Source: Girardinichthys multiradiatus (lineage: Eukaryota > Chordata > Actinopteri > Cyprinodontiformes > Goodeidae). From it: a stretch of DNA of 64,000 bases. This document shows, one piece after another, positions 12,801-23,670 of the stretch; the first letter of the stretch is position 1, and each line of letters begins with the position of its first letter. The notes under the pieces are model-generated. The model was not told the DNA's origin and did no database searches. It saw only the letters and a program-made list of their open reading frames with translations. A program made the translations under genes and the position numbers. Where the stretch lies: the NCBI RefSeq assembly GCF_021462225.1, contig NC_061817.1, positions 12,763,204 through 12,827,203 of the forward strand, in the 5' to 3' direction.

Positions 12801-13231
12801 AGGGAAAGAAAAACAAGGAGATCAGAAAAAAAGCTTGGAAGCAGGACTGCAGAGAAGCAGAGGTCTAGCTGTTACCACGCCAAGTGAGAAAAACGAGCTG
12901 ACGCCTCCCTCTGGGTCTCCACTCCATAAGTAGCCCAGCTGATTGCTTTCAGATGAGCAACACCTGTGCTGCACCATCTGCTAGTCACACCCTGCACAGA
13001 GAGAACACAGCACACAAACACAGCCTGCATGCAGCCTGTACACAAACCATCGTAGATATGACACAGTCGGCCCTGAGTAGTTAACATAGATCCTCAAGAC
13101 AGCCATGCATGCACAGACTCAACTATGAGGACAGCATGTAAACTCCAGTAAGAAATGCGACTGGTGACTTTGTAGACGTGAAGCTAAAGAGGTGATACAA
13201 AGAATTTTTTAATAAAATTTTTTTTTATATA
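9827..13231. other. Intronic sequence; a GC-richer block at about 12330-13090 is unclassified
   Basis: No gene is recognised. A 9-bp perfect stem (ctgcggtag 10356-10364 with ctaccgcag 10379-10387, 14-base loop) lies near an unidentified repeat-like block at about 10150-10440. The block 12330-13090 differs in composition from its flanks (more purine-rich and GC-rich). It looks like an inserted element, but I cannot name a family. A run of short open frames there has no recognised domain. Confidence 0.4.
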
Positions 13232-14305
13232 CAGTAGAGACCAAAAGTTTGGACACACCTCATTCAAAGAGTTTTATTTATGTTCATGACTATGAATATT
13301 GTAGCTTCACACTGAAGGCACCAAAACTATGAATTAACACATGTGGAATTATATACTGAACAAAAAAGTGTGAAACAACTGAAAATATGTCTTATATTCT
13401 AGGTTCTTCAAAGTAGCCACCTTTTGCTTTGATTACTGCTCTGCACACTCTTGGCTCATCAGTTTTCTTGTCTTGCCAAAGGTTATCCCCCAACTGGTCT
13501 TATTTTTGCACCCTCTAAATTGTGCCCTTCCAGCATTGCCCTGTATTTAGCTCTAACTATCTTCTAATGAAATCCAAGCAGATTGCCAGTCTCTGCTGAT
13601 GAAGAGCATCCCTGCAGCATTATGCTGTCACCATCATCTTTCAAACTGCAGATGTGTGTTTAGGGTGATGTGTAGTGGTAGTTTTCTGCCTTACATATTG
13701 CTTTGTAAATACGATAAAAAGTTTAATTTTGGTCTCATCTGACTTGAAAACCTTTCTCTGCACTTGCTGTTTCTCCTGCATAGCTTGTGACAAACTAGAG
13801 AACGAGACTTTTATGTCTGTCTCTCTGCAATCGTGTTCTGTTAGCCACTCTTCTAAAGACCATATTCATGTACACAACTAATTTTGTTGAAATAATCTGC
13901 ATCTGAGGTGTGGATGTCTGCAGCTCCTCCAGAGTTACCACTGGCCTCATGGCTGCTTCTCTAGTTAATGCTCTGCTTGCACAGTCTGTTCTTTAAAAAA
14001 CAGAGCAGCTACTATATATTGATACCGAGATTAAACTACACACTGTATTTGTGAATTAGGTCACTTCTGAAAGATTTCAGTTGGATTATATTTTATGTAG
14101 TGGTGGCAGAGAATGGCCCTGTTTGTTTACATTTCAGTCTCTAGACATGTAAAGCTGGTAGAGACATGCCCTAACGAATTCCTAATGTTTTTTTCACTTT
14201 ATGCACAAAACATTACAACAAAATACATTCAAGTTTGTAGTTTAACGTGACAAAAAGTAAAACATTTTAAGGATTATGTATACTTTTTAAGGCCCCGTAA
14301 ATCTT
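13232..14305 (-). mobile_element. Mosaic of two Tc1-like remnants
   Basis: A left terminal repeat of one Tc1 family starts after TA at 13230-13231 (cagtagagaccaaaagtttg) and its interior runs to about 13445. Sequence of a second Tc1 family follows in antisense: 'gccctgtatttagctctaac' (13539-13558), 'gcagcattatgctgtcacca' (13615-13634), the antisense SDET block near 13730 and the antisense block 'agctcctccagagttaccac' (13922-13941). Then comes a sense-oriented 3' part (from about 14135, 'aaagctggtagagacatgcc') running to a decayed right terminal repeat near 14290. The order shows repeated insertion and rearrangement. No coding frame survives. Confidence 0.8.
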
Positions 14306-15889
14306 AAGCTTCTATTATAAGACTTCAGCTTTAATAAGCAACTTTACGATATCAAACGAAGACGAAAGTGTTGGTAGAAAATGGCTGACGTGTAGCAAAG
14401 ATCTCAAGGGGGCTTGATGCATCCTTTCCAGCAAACTAGACGAGGATTACACCCACTACCTTGGATGTCTTCCAGCCCTGCTGCATGAGGATAAATGGGC
14501 TGAGATATGCTGCCCATTATGCATTATTATTCATAAAAGAAGGCGTGTTATCATTGGCAGCGTCTATCAGTGGCTGCTTCAAGAGGAAAGTGAATAACTC
14601 CGGTCACCACAGATTGCACAATTACACGATGTAGCCTCCAGAAACTGTCAGGGCTTTTGTTTCTGCATGTTGAAAGAATCATAATTTAGAGCAGATTGGA
14701 CTCATAGACAGTGTAGATAATGTGATTTCTATTATTTCAGTTCTCTCACATACCTAACATGTATGAAGCCATCACATATTAAGTATCATTGTCAGAGCCA
14801 ACAGAATTTATTAGACTGCACAGCTAGTAGAGTGTTTGCAGATCTACTTTAAAGCCTGGTAAAGAAAACTACTGTTCCTGTCGGGAACCCCTCTAACAAC
14901 TTAACTAACAGATTATTGCAAAGCTAATCTTACATTGCTTTTGCTAATTGCCCTGTGTATAGGCTGATGTCAGTTTGCATTACCTAATGACATCCATGGG
15001 GATGAGAAGCAGCCCAGAGAGCTACTTCAGCCAGTCCTGAATTGGGTGGCTGTATATGTTGAGCCAGTGCATTCCCCGTTCGCCAGGCAACCGAACTGTT
15101 TACAAGCAGTTACTCGCACAAAAGCTGAGGGCGGGCTGATTGCTCAACTAATTGATCCCAAACCAGAGATCACAGAGCTGCGCTCGTAAAGACAGGGAAC
15201 AACCCCCTGTCCCACCACCACCACCACCATGACATCAGCCCCCTCTGCATGGCGGGACTTAGCCTGCAAGTCAGCAGTGAGACTAATTTGCACACTGAGG
15301 CATGCTGTTTGCAGACAGACCAAAGGCAAATTGTCATGAGTGAAAGGCATGACACACATTTTTTAGCTATTAATCAACAAGTGAGTAGTCTGTAATTAGA
15401 CTAGAATGGTTGCCAGCATGGGGGCATCTTTATTAGACCTCACAGCACGACAGTCGTACAAACATCTACTCGTAAATGGCAATTGCAGCAAAACGTTTGA
15501 TTATTCCAACACAGGAAGTAACTGGAAATTCTAAAGTAGGAGCCTTTGTCAACAAGAAACAGTAGATATGACACCATGACAGTTTACACCCAAGATTATT
15601 TACCTGTAAAATGCCTCATCTTAATGAATCTAAGTTTAAAAAACTATTCTTCTTCAAGGAAACTGCTAATGATGCCAATATTTAGCATAATTCTGGTTTA
15701 CCTTCTAGTTTTAGCAGAACAAATGGCTAAAGCATATTGGATCGGTTTATACCAGGGGTATAAGGTATAGCCCATAAGAAGAGGGGATACATAATGTAGG
15801 ACTCAGGAGATTTTAGTGATGTTTTTTTTTTTTGCAAACTAAGAAATATCAAGTTGTGCTTTTACAAATAATGTGAGGATTACGAGTGA
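14306..15889. other. Intronic sequence, nothing recognised
   Basis: No gene or named repeat. A short CAC trinucleotide run at 15211-15229 gives rise to valine/tryptophan-rich open frames on the minus strand that I regard as spurious. Confidence 0.45.
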
Positions 15890-16142
15890 CAAACTCCAAT
15901 CACCCATCCATTGTCTAAGCCTATTTATAGGGGAAGGGTTTGGGGGGGTGGGGTACACCCTGGACAGGTATCCTCTAACAGCCACATTTGGACTTGAAGA
16001 AGGGGGCAAACTCAGATAGCACAGACACATGCATGGCAAGAATGTGTAAATTACATGCAAAAAGATGTATGGCTGAGATTCAAATCCAGGACCTTCTTGC
16101 TCCAAGGCAACAGTGTTAACCACTGCTCTACCATGCAGCCGA
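15890..16142 (-). repeat. tRNA-headed teleost interspersed repeat, minus orientation
   Basis: Read on the minus strand, the sequence begins 'ggctgcatggtagagcagtg', continues with a B-box-like 'ggatttgaatctcagc', and ends in 'ggacaggta..gtacacc' followed by the T/G-rich 'ccatccattg' side (15902-15911 on +). That block order defines a very common teleost repeat. An open frame of 94 residues (15839-16123 minus) is contained in it and is not a gene. A degraded sister copy lies at 41500-41765. Confidence 0.7.
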
Positions 16143-17101
16143 ATTTGTAATCAGTGTAGAATAATTCAGTCCAGGTTCGACATGTGGTACTGTTGTCAAA
16201 AAAAAAACCTTTTAATCTGCGCTTTTTGTGTTTTGCAAATAGAAAAAAGATTTATAATTTCAAACAGGTTTTAAAGAATTGCTGTTCAGTGTAGAATGAT
16301 CTGGTTTAGGTTTGATCAATCTAAAACAATTATAGATTATTTATTATATTGAAATTTTAACCTAGAGAGGATCAAAATTTTATGCATTGAAAAATTATGA
16401 AATAATCATTTAATTTAGTCCTAGAAGTAAGCTCTGAAGCTATGCTAACTTTAGGGTCATTAGCAGCTGATAGTTAGCCAATCACAGTGATCTCACAGCT
16501 CACAGTGCTCCCAAAGTTTTTCCATCTTTTTTGCAGCCGTATTTTTTTTTATTTTTATTACCAGATAAACACTTTGCAAAGAGTTAAGGCTTCTTAAGTG
16601 CTTTCGTAACCCAGTGCTGGCTGATGGACGGTCTTTTTTGTGGACTCCAGCAATGGGGCCACTCAAGAACTACTTCCGTTTTCTCTTCAAAATAAGAGTC
16701 TCAGTCAAGGACGTAGGATGTCAAGCTTATAGAATAAACTATTACATTTGGAATTGAAAAAAAAAAACTGCTAAGCTCGTGAACAGCTAAGCAACATGCT
16801 GGCAGCAACTGAATGGCACCCGATGAGAAAAATACAATTCGACTGTCTTCATCATCTCATGTTAGCAATTAGCATGGCTAGTAGTATTGAAACATCAGCC
16901 CTTGTGTGTATTTCCTTGAGAATGTAAATTCTTACTTTAAATCTGAGATTTCCAAAAAGCCAACATTTCCAATTCCAGTATGTTCTGGGAGAGACAAAAA
17001 TTGAAAGCTCAAAAAGGATAAAAGAGAGCAACTACGCTGCACTCTATTTAGCCTTCCTGGTGTCTGCTAAAAGTCTTGGTCTCTCAAAGACAAAATAAAA
17101 C
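16143..17101. other. Intronic sequence, nothing recognised
   Basis: AT-rich. It holds short poly(A)/(T) runs but no gene, no structured RNA and no repeat family that I can name. Confidence 0.45.
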
Positions 17102-17972
17102 ACAAACATGTTCGTTCGTTCGTTCGTCGTCTTCCGCTTATCCAGGACCGGGTCGCGGGGGCAGCAGACTCAGCAGAGACGCCCAGACGTCCCTCTCTCC
17201 AGACACCTCCTCCAGTTCCTCCAGGGGAGCCCAAGGCGTTCCCAGGCCAGCCGAGAGACATAGTCCCTCCAGCGTGTCCTGGGCCGTCCCCTGGGCCTCC
17301 TCCCGGTGGGACGTGCCTGGAACACCTCCCGAGGAAGGCGTCCAGGAGGCATCCGGTATAGATGCCCGAGCCACCTCAACTGGCTCCTCTCGATGTGGAG
17401 GAGCAGCGGCTCTACTCCGAGCCCCTCCCGGATGGCCGAGCTCCTCACCCTATCTCTAAGGGAGTGCCCGGCCACCCTACGGAGGAAGCTCATTTCAGCC
17501 GCTTGTATCCGTGATCCCCTCCTTGAACCGTCACCTTAACGTGGTGGAGGGGTTTGAGTGCTCAAATGATCCTAGAGGCTATGTTGTCTGGGGCCTAAAT
17601 GCCCCTGGTAGGGTCTCCCATGGCAAACAGGTTCTAGGTGATGGGTCAGACAAAGAATGGTTCAAGAACCCCTCATGAAGAACACAATATCGAGGCACGT
17701 GACGTCGCCCGGTACGGCGGAGCCAGGGTCCCACCCTGGAGCCAGGCCTGGGGTCGGGACTCGTCGGAGAGCGCCTGGTGGCCGGGTTGCTCCTCGCGGG
17801 ACCCGGCCGGGCCAAGCCCGAACGAGAGACGCGAGGCCATCCTCCAGTGGGCCCACCACCTGCAGGGGGAACCGTGAGGGACCGGTGCAAAGAGGATTGG
17901 GTGGCGGACGAAGGTGGAGACCTCAACGGCCCGATCCCCGGATGCTTAGGCTGGCTCTAGGGACAAACATGT
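17102..17972 (-). mobile_element. LINE insertion with inverted 5' segment, flanked by 10-bp target duplications
   Basis: The insertion is bracketed by the identical 10-mer acaaacatgt at 17102-17111 and 17963-17972. From about 17112 to 17515 the element reads on the minus strand. It ends with a short (GAAC)n tail (ttcgttcgttcgttcg on +, 17111-17126) preceded by the C-terminal end of a reverse transcriptase frame (17493 to 17170), which contains RWLGHLYRMPPGRLP, GRRPRGRPRTRWRDYVSRLA and a WASLLSLLPPRP-like end in an overlapping frame. From about 17527 to 17962 the sequence matches the 5' part of the same kind of fish LINE but runs on the + strand. The middle, including the catalytic RT, is absent. 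An inverted 5' piece inside one set of target duplications is the signature of twin priming during target-primed reverse transcription. GC content is far above the surroundings. Confidence 0.88.
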
Positions 17973-18369
17973 CTCAATTTAAAAAAAAACTGTTTATTTT
18001 TAAATAGCTTCGTACACGTCTGACTTAATTTTTTTAACATCTCACTGATACAGGACTTATATATGACACAATAACTGTCAGAAAATAATTGTTTTTCTGA
18101 GTTTTAGACCTGCTGGTCACTGGTCATGGACAGCCAATGTCTCAGTGCATCTCTATGTCCAATCAAAATATTAATGAAGTATCGTTGGATTGTGTATGAA
18201 TTATTATGTCTGTGGGCTGATGCTATCCCTGAACTTCTCTGGGTAAATTGATGAAATGAATTAATAAGATTTTTTTAAGGGCACTTGGCTGTTTTCACAT
18301 TTGCTCCGTCAGAGCCAGAACACAGCTGATCTCATTATTCTCACCCAATCAGTTTGAGTTGGATGGCCT
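17973..18369. other. Intronic sequence, nothing recognised
   Basis: Short AT-rich stretch with no gene and no repeat I can name. Confidence 0.45.
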
Positions 18370-19085
18370 CCTGGGTAGGCAATGTGTGTCATGGTAGGTG
18401 AGGTTGTTGTAGGACCAAAGTGCAGCAAAGAGCGAAGGGAGCAGCATGACGAGCAGATGAATCAATTTAATAAATGAAAACAGGTAAACTTACAAACATT
18501 GGCAGGACAAAAATACATGCAGGTGTCGGCTCAGGACATGGAATTGTTATGATTTAGGGGAGTTTGGGTTTGGTTTTGGGTTTTTCTAATTTTTTGTTCT
18601 CATAGTTGAGTTTTGAAATCTCTTTCTGTTTTAGAGGTGGTGCTGTAGTTGTTCAGGTTTGTTTGCTTGTGGATGTTTTCAGTTCCTAGTGATTTCAGGT
18701 TCATGTTCTGTTACAGTTATGTTTCTTAGGTTTAATTATGTTCTTAGATTTCTGTTTTGCCCAGTTACATTTTGTTTCTCCCTGCCTCTGTCAACCCAAT
18801 CAGCTTCATTTAGTCCACCTGCATCTTGTAATCTGTTTCCTTGTTTCACCTGGTTTACGCTCCATATATACGCGGAAACATTATGGATCACGTCACCCTG
18901 TTATCATTCAGTTCATGCCGTTCATGCCAAGCCAGTCTTGTCTGCTTGCCCATGCCTGTTTTTGCCACCACCTACTGAAGTGAGTTTTATTTATTAAATC
19001 CTTTATTCACCACAGTTACACTACCTGTCCGTCTGCATACTGGGGTCCTCCGTCACACCACGCCTGACAGGAGTGGAGAGTTGAC
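18370..19085. repeat. Unclassified teleost interspersed repeat, two halves in opposite orientation
   Basis: The block at 18410-18535 (aggaccaaagtgcagcaaag and following) matches the head of the sequence at 37240-37330. The block 18540-19085, ending 'tccgtcacaccacgcctgac', matches the opposite strand of 37240-38175. Two copies in one window with the same borders support a transposable element. The 112-residue open frame at 18659-18997 lies wholly in it and has no recognisable domain. Confidence 0.6.
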
Positions 19086-22000
19086 AGGGTAATATGCAGT
19101 GTAGTTTTCAGGGTAGATTTCAGGAGGAACCAGTGGAGAACAATGACAATAAGGGAGTATATGTATTGAGGCAGGTCAGCCACGGAGCGTAGAGGACCTT
19201 CTGCAGACTTGGAACCATGGGGGTGCTTAGGGAACTTGTAACCACTGTGGAGCTTAAGGGAGCATCGGGAGAAATTAAAATAGACATTCCCAGCTCCTGA
19301 CATGCACTTAGAATCCAGCACCAAATTATTAAGACTGTTCATTTGTTTTCAAGGGCCACGCAGACGTTGAGACTAACTGTAGGTGCAGATTACTGTAATT
19401 GTTGATGTTCCCTTAGGCTGCCACAGAAATATAAAGCAAGCATTTCCTCGTAAACCCATATCACACGAGGAATTATCTTATCAGTTAAAATAGTGTACAA
19501 CAGAACGCTGCAAGCTTTATTTCCAACTGCAAGAGTGAGGTGTCTCACCTACAACCTTGGTGACAACTTCAGTGCTTTTAAAGAGTTTTTAAAAGGTTAT
19601 TGATTCATACATTCAGGGTATAGGAGGAACTTAGTTTTGTTTCTGGTTTGCAGCTAAAGTCAGGCAGTGTTTCTGATTCCAGAACTGAGCCAAACACCCA
19701 AAAAACTACCCTAATGATGACAGAAAATAAACGATAAAGAATGATAAAGAGTTTGTATCTCCACACTTTCTTTTGCTATTGGTGACGTGATTTCATATTG
19801 CATGCTACCATTGCATTTTACCCATTTGAAGTTATCTTGTTTTACAAATTTACAGTAACATCAAGTTTTTCATTCAAAGGTCCTGACAGAACGTTTGTGT
19901 AAAGTTATATAGATATTGTGCACTGTACACATAAGAATCAGATAAAATAGTTGGATTGGACATAATTTGGAATACATGTACAGCAATGATAGCTATGCAA
20001 GTGACACATGTAGAAAGTCTCCCAAGGGTATAAGTGGTGGCATCATGAAAAGTGTTGCAGGCTGTTGCCCAAGCATCCAACAATCAGACAAAACAATGAA
20101 TGAGAGTCATCAGACATTAAACATCTTAGAGGAGTTTATTTGTATGGTTTGGGTTTGCAAGAGACTGCGGTCATATTAAACAGCTCCTCAACATTTGGGG
20201 TGCACACTCTTCGTGGTACATTGGTAGCAATGGCATTTTGGGGTAAGCAAGCATATCTGTTCTGGTTGCCTAAGGTTGACCACAACATGATCTGATTGTC
20301 AATATAGAGAACAGGGTGTCAATAGAACCACCTGAAATCTGCTCAGGTCATCTGGACACAGGTATCACATGCTTTACAAGATGGACAGGTGTGCCCTCAC
20401 GTAAGTAATGGCTCAAATCATCTGGCCTAATACACTCCTACAAAGTGGCCTAGTGCTGGAAATACAGCTATGATGCATATCTCACTGTCAGACATTCCAG
20501 CAACTCCCTGTAACAGATTGCTTCAGTCATTATGCCCGCACTTGTGTTAGCAAATATCTTTTGGTGTCCGTCTTAGGAATACCCGCTTCTTGGAAATCGA
20601 ATCATTGTCATACCTATCACTAGGCTGCATGTGAACCAAAATACATTAGTTTGTGCCATCACTTTTGCTAAGGGAAGAGAGAGAAACACCATAATCTCTG
20701 CATTTAACACTGTAGCATACATAAATTGATCATTAGATAAAACAGCATGCCGCAGATTTTTTAGAGAGAGCTCCAGCGGTCACACATTATGCATAATACA
20801 CATATGCGCAACTGCTTCTGAATCAGCGCAACTGCAACTCAAATATCACAGTAATGACCCAACAATGACATCACTTACATGCACAGTATGCTTTTCAAAT
20901 GATTCATTCACCTGGTTAAAACTGAAAGTGAAACCATTTACTTGGCTAATAATTGTCTGACCACTTGGGGGCACTCATAGATCATTGAAATGTCCAAATA
21001 GTAAGTTGGGCCTTTAATATGGAAAACAAAATAAAAATAAAAAGTAACTATCCTGTCATGATGCAGCAGGACACTGTAAACTCTACCCCATTGATCTCAG
21101 GATAAATTTACTTTTTACACTGAGAGCGGCTCAAAAGTGATTGATAGGTCAAACACAATGAGAGGACTTTATGTTCATCAAAATCTCTTAAATTTCTTCA
21201 CCTTTAGACCCATGTAGCAGGTGTTTTTCAAAACAATAGCATACTACATCGCTCGAAAGGAAACAATGTGGAAGCAGCTATAGATTAAAATGAAAACAAA
21301 CATTTTCAAGTAGTTATTTTATAAGGAAATGTATTGTCAATATATTTACTGAAGAAACGAATTCCAGTTTCCCAAGATCCTCCTCTCATCAGAAAGGGAA
21401 AAAAATCACCACCACCATTGTAGCTTGATTAAAGAGAAACTTGGAGCCATTATGTTTTGGCTCGATGTTTCATGGTTTCCATATTTATGTGACACCACAG
21501 TTAGAGGGTAGGAGGCCCACGCACAAACATTATCTAGTATGTGAGAGATAAAAATCTCTCTGTTCAGCTACAGTTGCTTTTTTTTACTGTTTACATTTTC
21601 TTCTGAAATCATCAAAAGCGGTCCGGAAACCTGTAAAGTGAGTCATCATCTGGAAAACTTGTTACCCAAGCTCTTTGTTGTCTTTGCCCTCATGAAAATC
21701 ACAGCTGCTGCAGTGATGTGTGATCAAACTATTTACTGTGGGGGAGACGTGCGTCAGGTGGCAGTGGGCTCTTAGCTTAGGGCGAAGAATCAGAGAACTT
21801 GCTCCTAACATTTAGCCGTAAAAAACAGGTGTTTTCAAAGAAAGAGGGTTACTGCTTTGTGACAGAACTGCCTGGTTTTGTAAAAGCCATAAAAATTCAA
21901 TTCTCTCCCTAATTTGGTCATGATAGAAAAAAGCCATTTAAAATCATTTGGCATTTTTATGTCATTTGTATGCAGAGCATAGAATACCAGTGTATTTTTT

Positions 22001-22480
22001 TTTTGATAGTTTGACATTTTCGCATGTTTCGTCATAAACACCTTAGAAAATCTCCGCTTAGATCAACCCACCTTGTTTGAAGCTGAATCCTGATGAGTGA
22101 AAAATTGGCAAGGCAAATAAATTATCTAGTACCAGTAAAGAACCCAAAAATAACAGGTTGTTGTTTTGGCCTTTGTTCATAAGGGTGTGAGCTGTGGACT
22201 CTCAGGCACCTTGGTAGGTAAGAAAGTAAGCCTTTTGGGAAAGGATGAAAACCACTGATATAAAAGCCGTACAAATAAGTTCTCACATATAATGTATTTT
22301 CTATTAGGAATACAGTTTTAAATTTTCTATTAGATTCGTATGGTTGTTCAAGAGCAGAATGCTAAGCCAAGATTGGAAAGAAGGTTGTGGCTTTAAAGCT
22401 ACACAAGCTAAGCTCTTGTTTTGATGATAAATTCTTGGACATCAGGGCATTTTTGGAATCCTGATATCTGTCTAACTACT
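19086..22480. other. Intronic sequence, no gene recognised
   Basis: About 3.4 kb. The stretch 20160-20960 has a non-random look (balanced composition, long segments without homopolymers) and could be a decayed DNA transposon, but no terminal repeats or protein motifs were found. Open frames up to 108 residues (19016-19342 minus) show nothing recognisable. Confidence 0.4.
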
Positions 22481-22580
22481 NNNNNNNNNNNNNNNNNNNN
22501 NNNNNNNNNNNNNNNNNNNNNNNNNNNNNNNNNNNNNNNNNNNNNNNNNNNNNNNNNNNNNNNNNNNNNNNNNNNNNNNN
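22481..22580. other. Assembly gap of 100 N
   Basis: Exactly 100 ambiguous bases, the usual placeholder for a gap of unknown size. It lies 0.9 kb upstream of the first visible netrin exon, so missing sequence here could matter for the gene model. Reading frames that run through it are meaningless. Confidence 0.98.
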
Positions 22581-23481
22581 AACAAGACATACATTTTTTA
22601 GAGAGAATCCTGTTTGTCAGGCCACAGAAAATGTTCCAAAAAGTAATCAAGATTTTTATTTTTTTTATTTAAACGGGTGTTTGTGTTTGTTTTGGTCTGC
22701 AGAGGTTTTGACCTTGGAACTCTCCTGCATATTTTTAACCTAACTAAGACAACTGAGGCCTGCATTACTTTTATTTTTGTCCTGGGTTTGTGACCTCCAG
22801 CATGAGTTGTTGATGCACTCTTTGAATACTTTTGGTTCTCCAGCAACTCCAGTTCACCACTGTTTCATGTGTTCTTGATTTATGGATAATGGCTCTTATC
22901 GTGGTTCAGTTGAGTCCCAAAATCTTGATGAATTTCTCTACATAGGAGCTTGATCTTTTTCTTTCGATCTTGTAGCGTACTTCATGTTGTTAGGCAGGTA
23001 CTATTAAGGTTGTTTCTGAATTCTACTGGTCTGAGAGTAATCAGGCTTGAAAGTGGCTAGTAAAATTAAACCAAATTAACTTGGTGGACCTCCATGTCTC
23101 CAACTCCAATTAAACTAGTGGAAGGACAATTATATTTTCAACAAGCTCCAGGTTGGTTTGGAAAGCTTTTTGCCCTTAATAAATTAAAGCATTTAAGAAA
23201 ACCAAATGTTTTATTTACTCAGGTCTTTTTGTCACAAATAGAGTTTAATTTTTGGGACTTATGAAACTTAATAATAACAACCTTTATACATTTGTTTTTT
23301 ATATACAGAAAATCTGCAGTTTTTTGTACTTATGCATGTAAATTTTGTCATTAAAAATCTTTAAAGAGACATGTTGCAATTTTTAGTCAGGGACGTTACC
23401 TTACACCTATATCCATCAGTATCTTTGTACCACAAACGCAAATTAATGGAGTATTTTGCTGTCTTTTTACTCTTTGCCCAG
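22581..23481 (+). other. ntn1: Intron end leading to the LE2 exon
   Basis: No gene or named repeat is recognised. The last 30 bases are pyrimidine-rich (ctgtctttttactctttgcc) and end in the AG acceptor at 23480-23481. Confidence 0.6.
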
Positions 23482-23670
23482 CGTGCCACTGCAACCTGCA
23501 CGCCCGCCGCTGCCGCTTCAACATGGAGCTGTACAAGCTGTCCGGCCGCAGGAGTGGCGGGGTCTGTCTCAACTGTCGTCACAATACAGCAGGGCGCCAC
23601 TGTCACTATTGCAAGGAGGGCTACTACAGGGACATAACCAAGTCCATTTCTCACCGCAGAGCTTGTAAAG
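23482..23670 (+). CDS. ntn1: Netrin-1 exon encoding the second laminin-type EGF repeat (LE2)
   Basis: This 189-bp exon encodes 63 residues, from a split alanine codon ([13 protein letters not shown]) to RRACK. The first codon takes its first base from the upstream exon, and the last base (G) starts the next alanine codon, so both ends are phase 1. Eight cysteines (2, 4, 11, 29, 32, 41, 44, 62) give the full laminin-EGF disulfide pattern, with the typical [18 protein letters not shown] core. The acceptor is tttgcccag and the donor is gtagca. Netrins are secreted axon-guidance ligands; LE repeats form the rod between the laminin N-terminal and NTR domains and take part in binding DCC/neogenin and UNC5 receptors. 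Residues in this exon favour netrin-1 over netrin-3/-2, netrin-4 or laminin chains. Substitutions near the end ([10 protein letters not shown]) make it a fish variant. Confidence 0.97.

Larger units (their letters stand above)
1..23481 (+). other. ntn1: Upstream intron of ntn1 (inferred), repeat-rich, no host exon seen
   Basis: No reading frame here resembles the netrin signal peptide, laminin N-terminal domain or LE1, and no other host gene is recognisable. The first recognisable exon begins at 23482 in phase 1, so an upstream exon must exist. In vertebrate netrin-1 the preceding exon is about 1 kb and encodes the laminin N-terminal domain and LE1, and the intron after it is long. I infer that most or all of this stretch is that intron. 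The 100-N gap at 22481-22580 leaves open that an exon is missing from the assembly. Repeats within the interval are listed separately. Confidence 0.75.

Noticed and set aside
16080..16142. tRNA gene on the minus strand
   Set aside because: A-box-like and B-box-like sequences are present, but no cloverleaf can be completed. It is the tRNA-like head of an interspersed repeat.
17076..17459. 127-residue open frame on the + strand, rich in serine and proline
   Set aside because: It is the antisense of the LINE reverse-transcriptase C-terminal frame at 17170-17493. High GC content makes both strands open.
17579..18007. Several 60-116-residue open frames in the GC-rich block
   Set aside because: They lie in the inverted 5' segment of the LINE, mostly untranslated region, and overlap on both strands.
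22408..22672. Open frames spanning 22481-22580
   Set aside because: They are held open only by unknown bases in the assembly gap.
23371..23668. Other-frame open frames across the LE2 exon
   Set aside because: The reading frame with eight properly spaced cysteines and phase-1 splice sites is clearly the coding one. The rest are overlaps.
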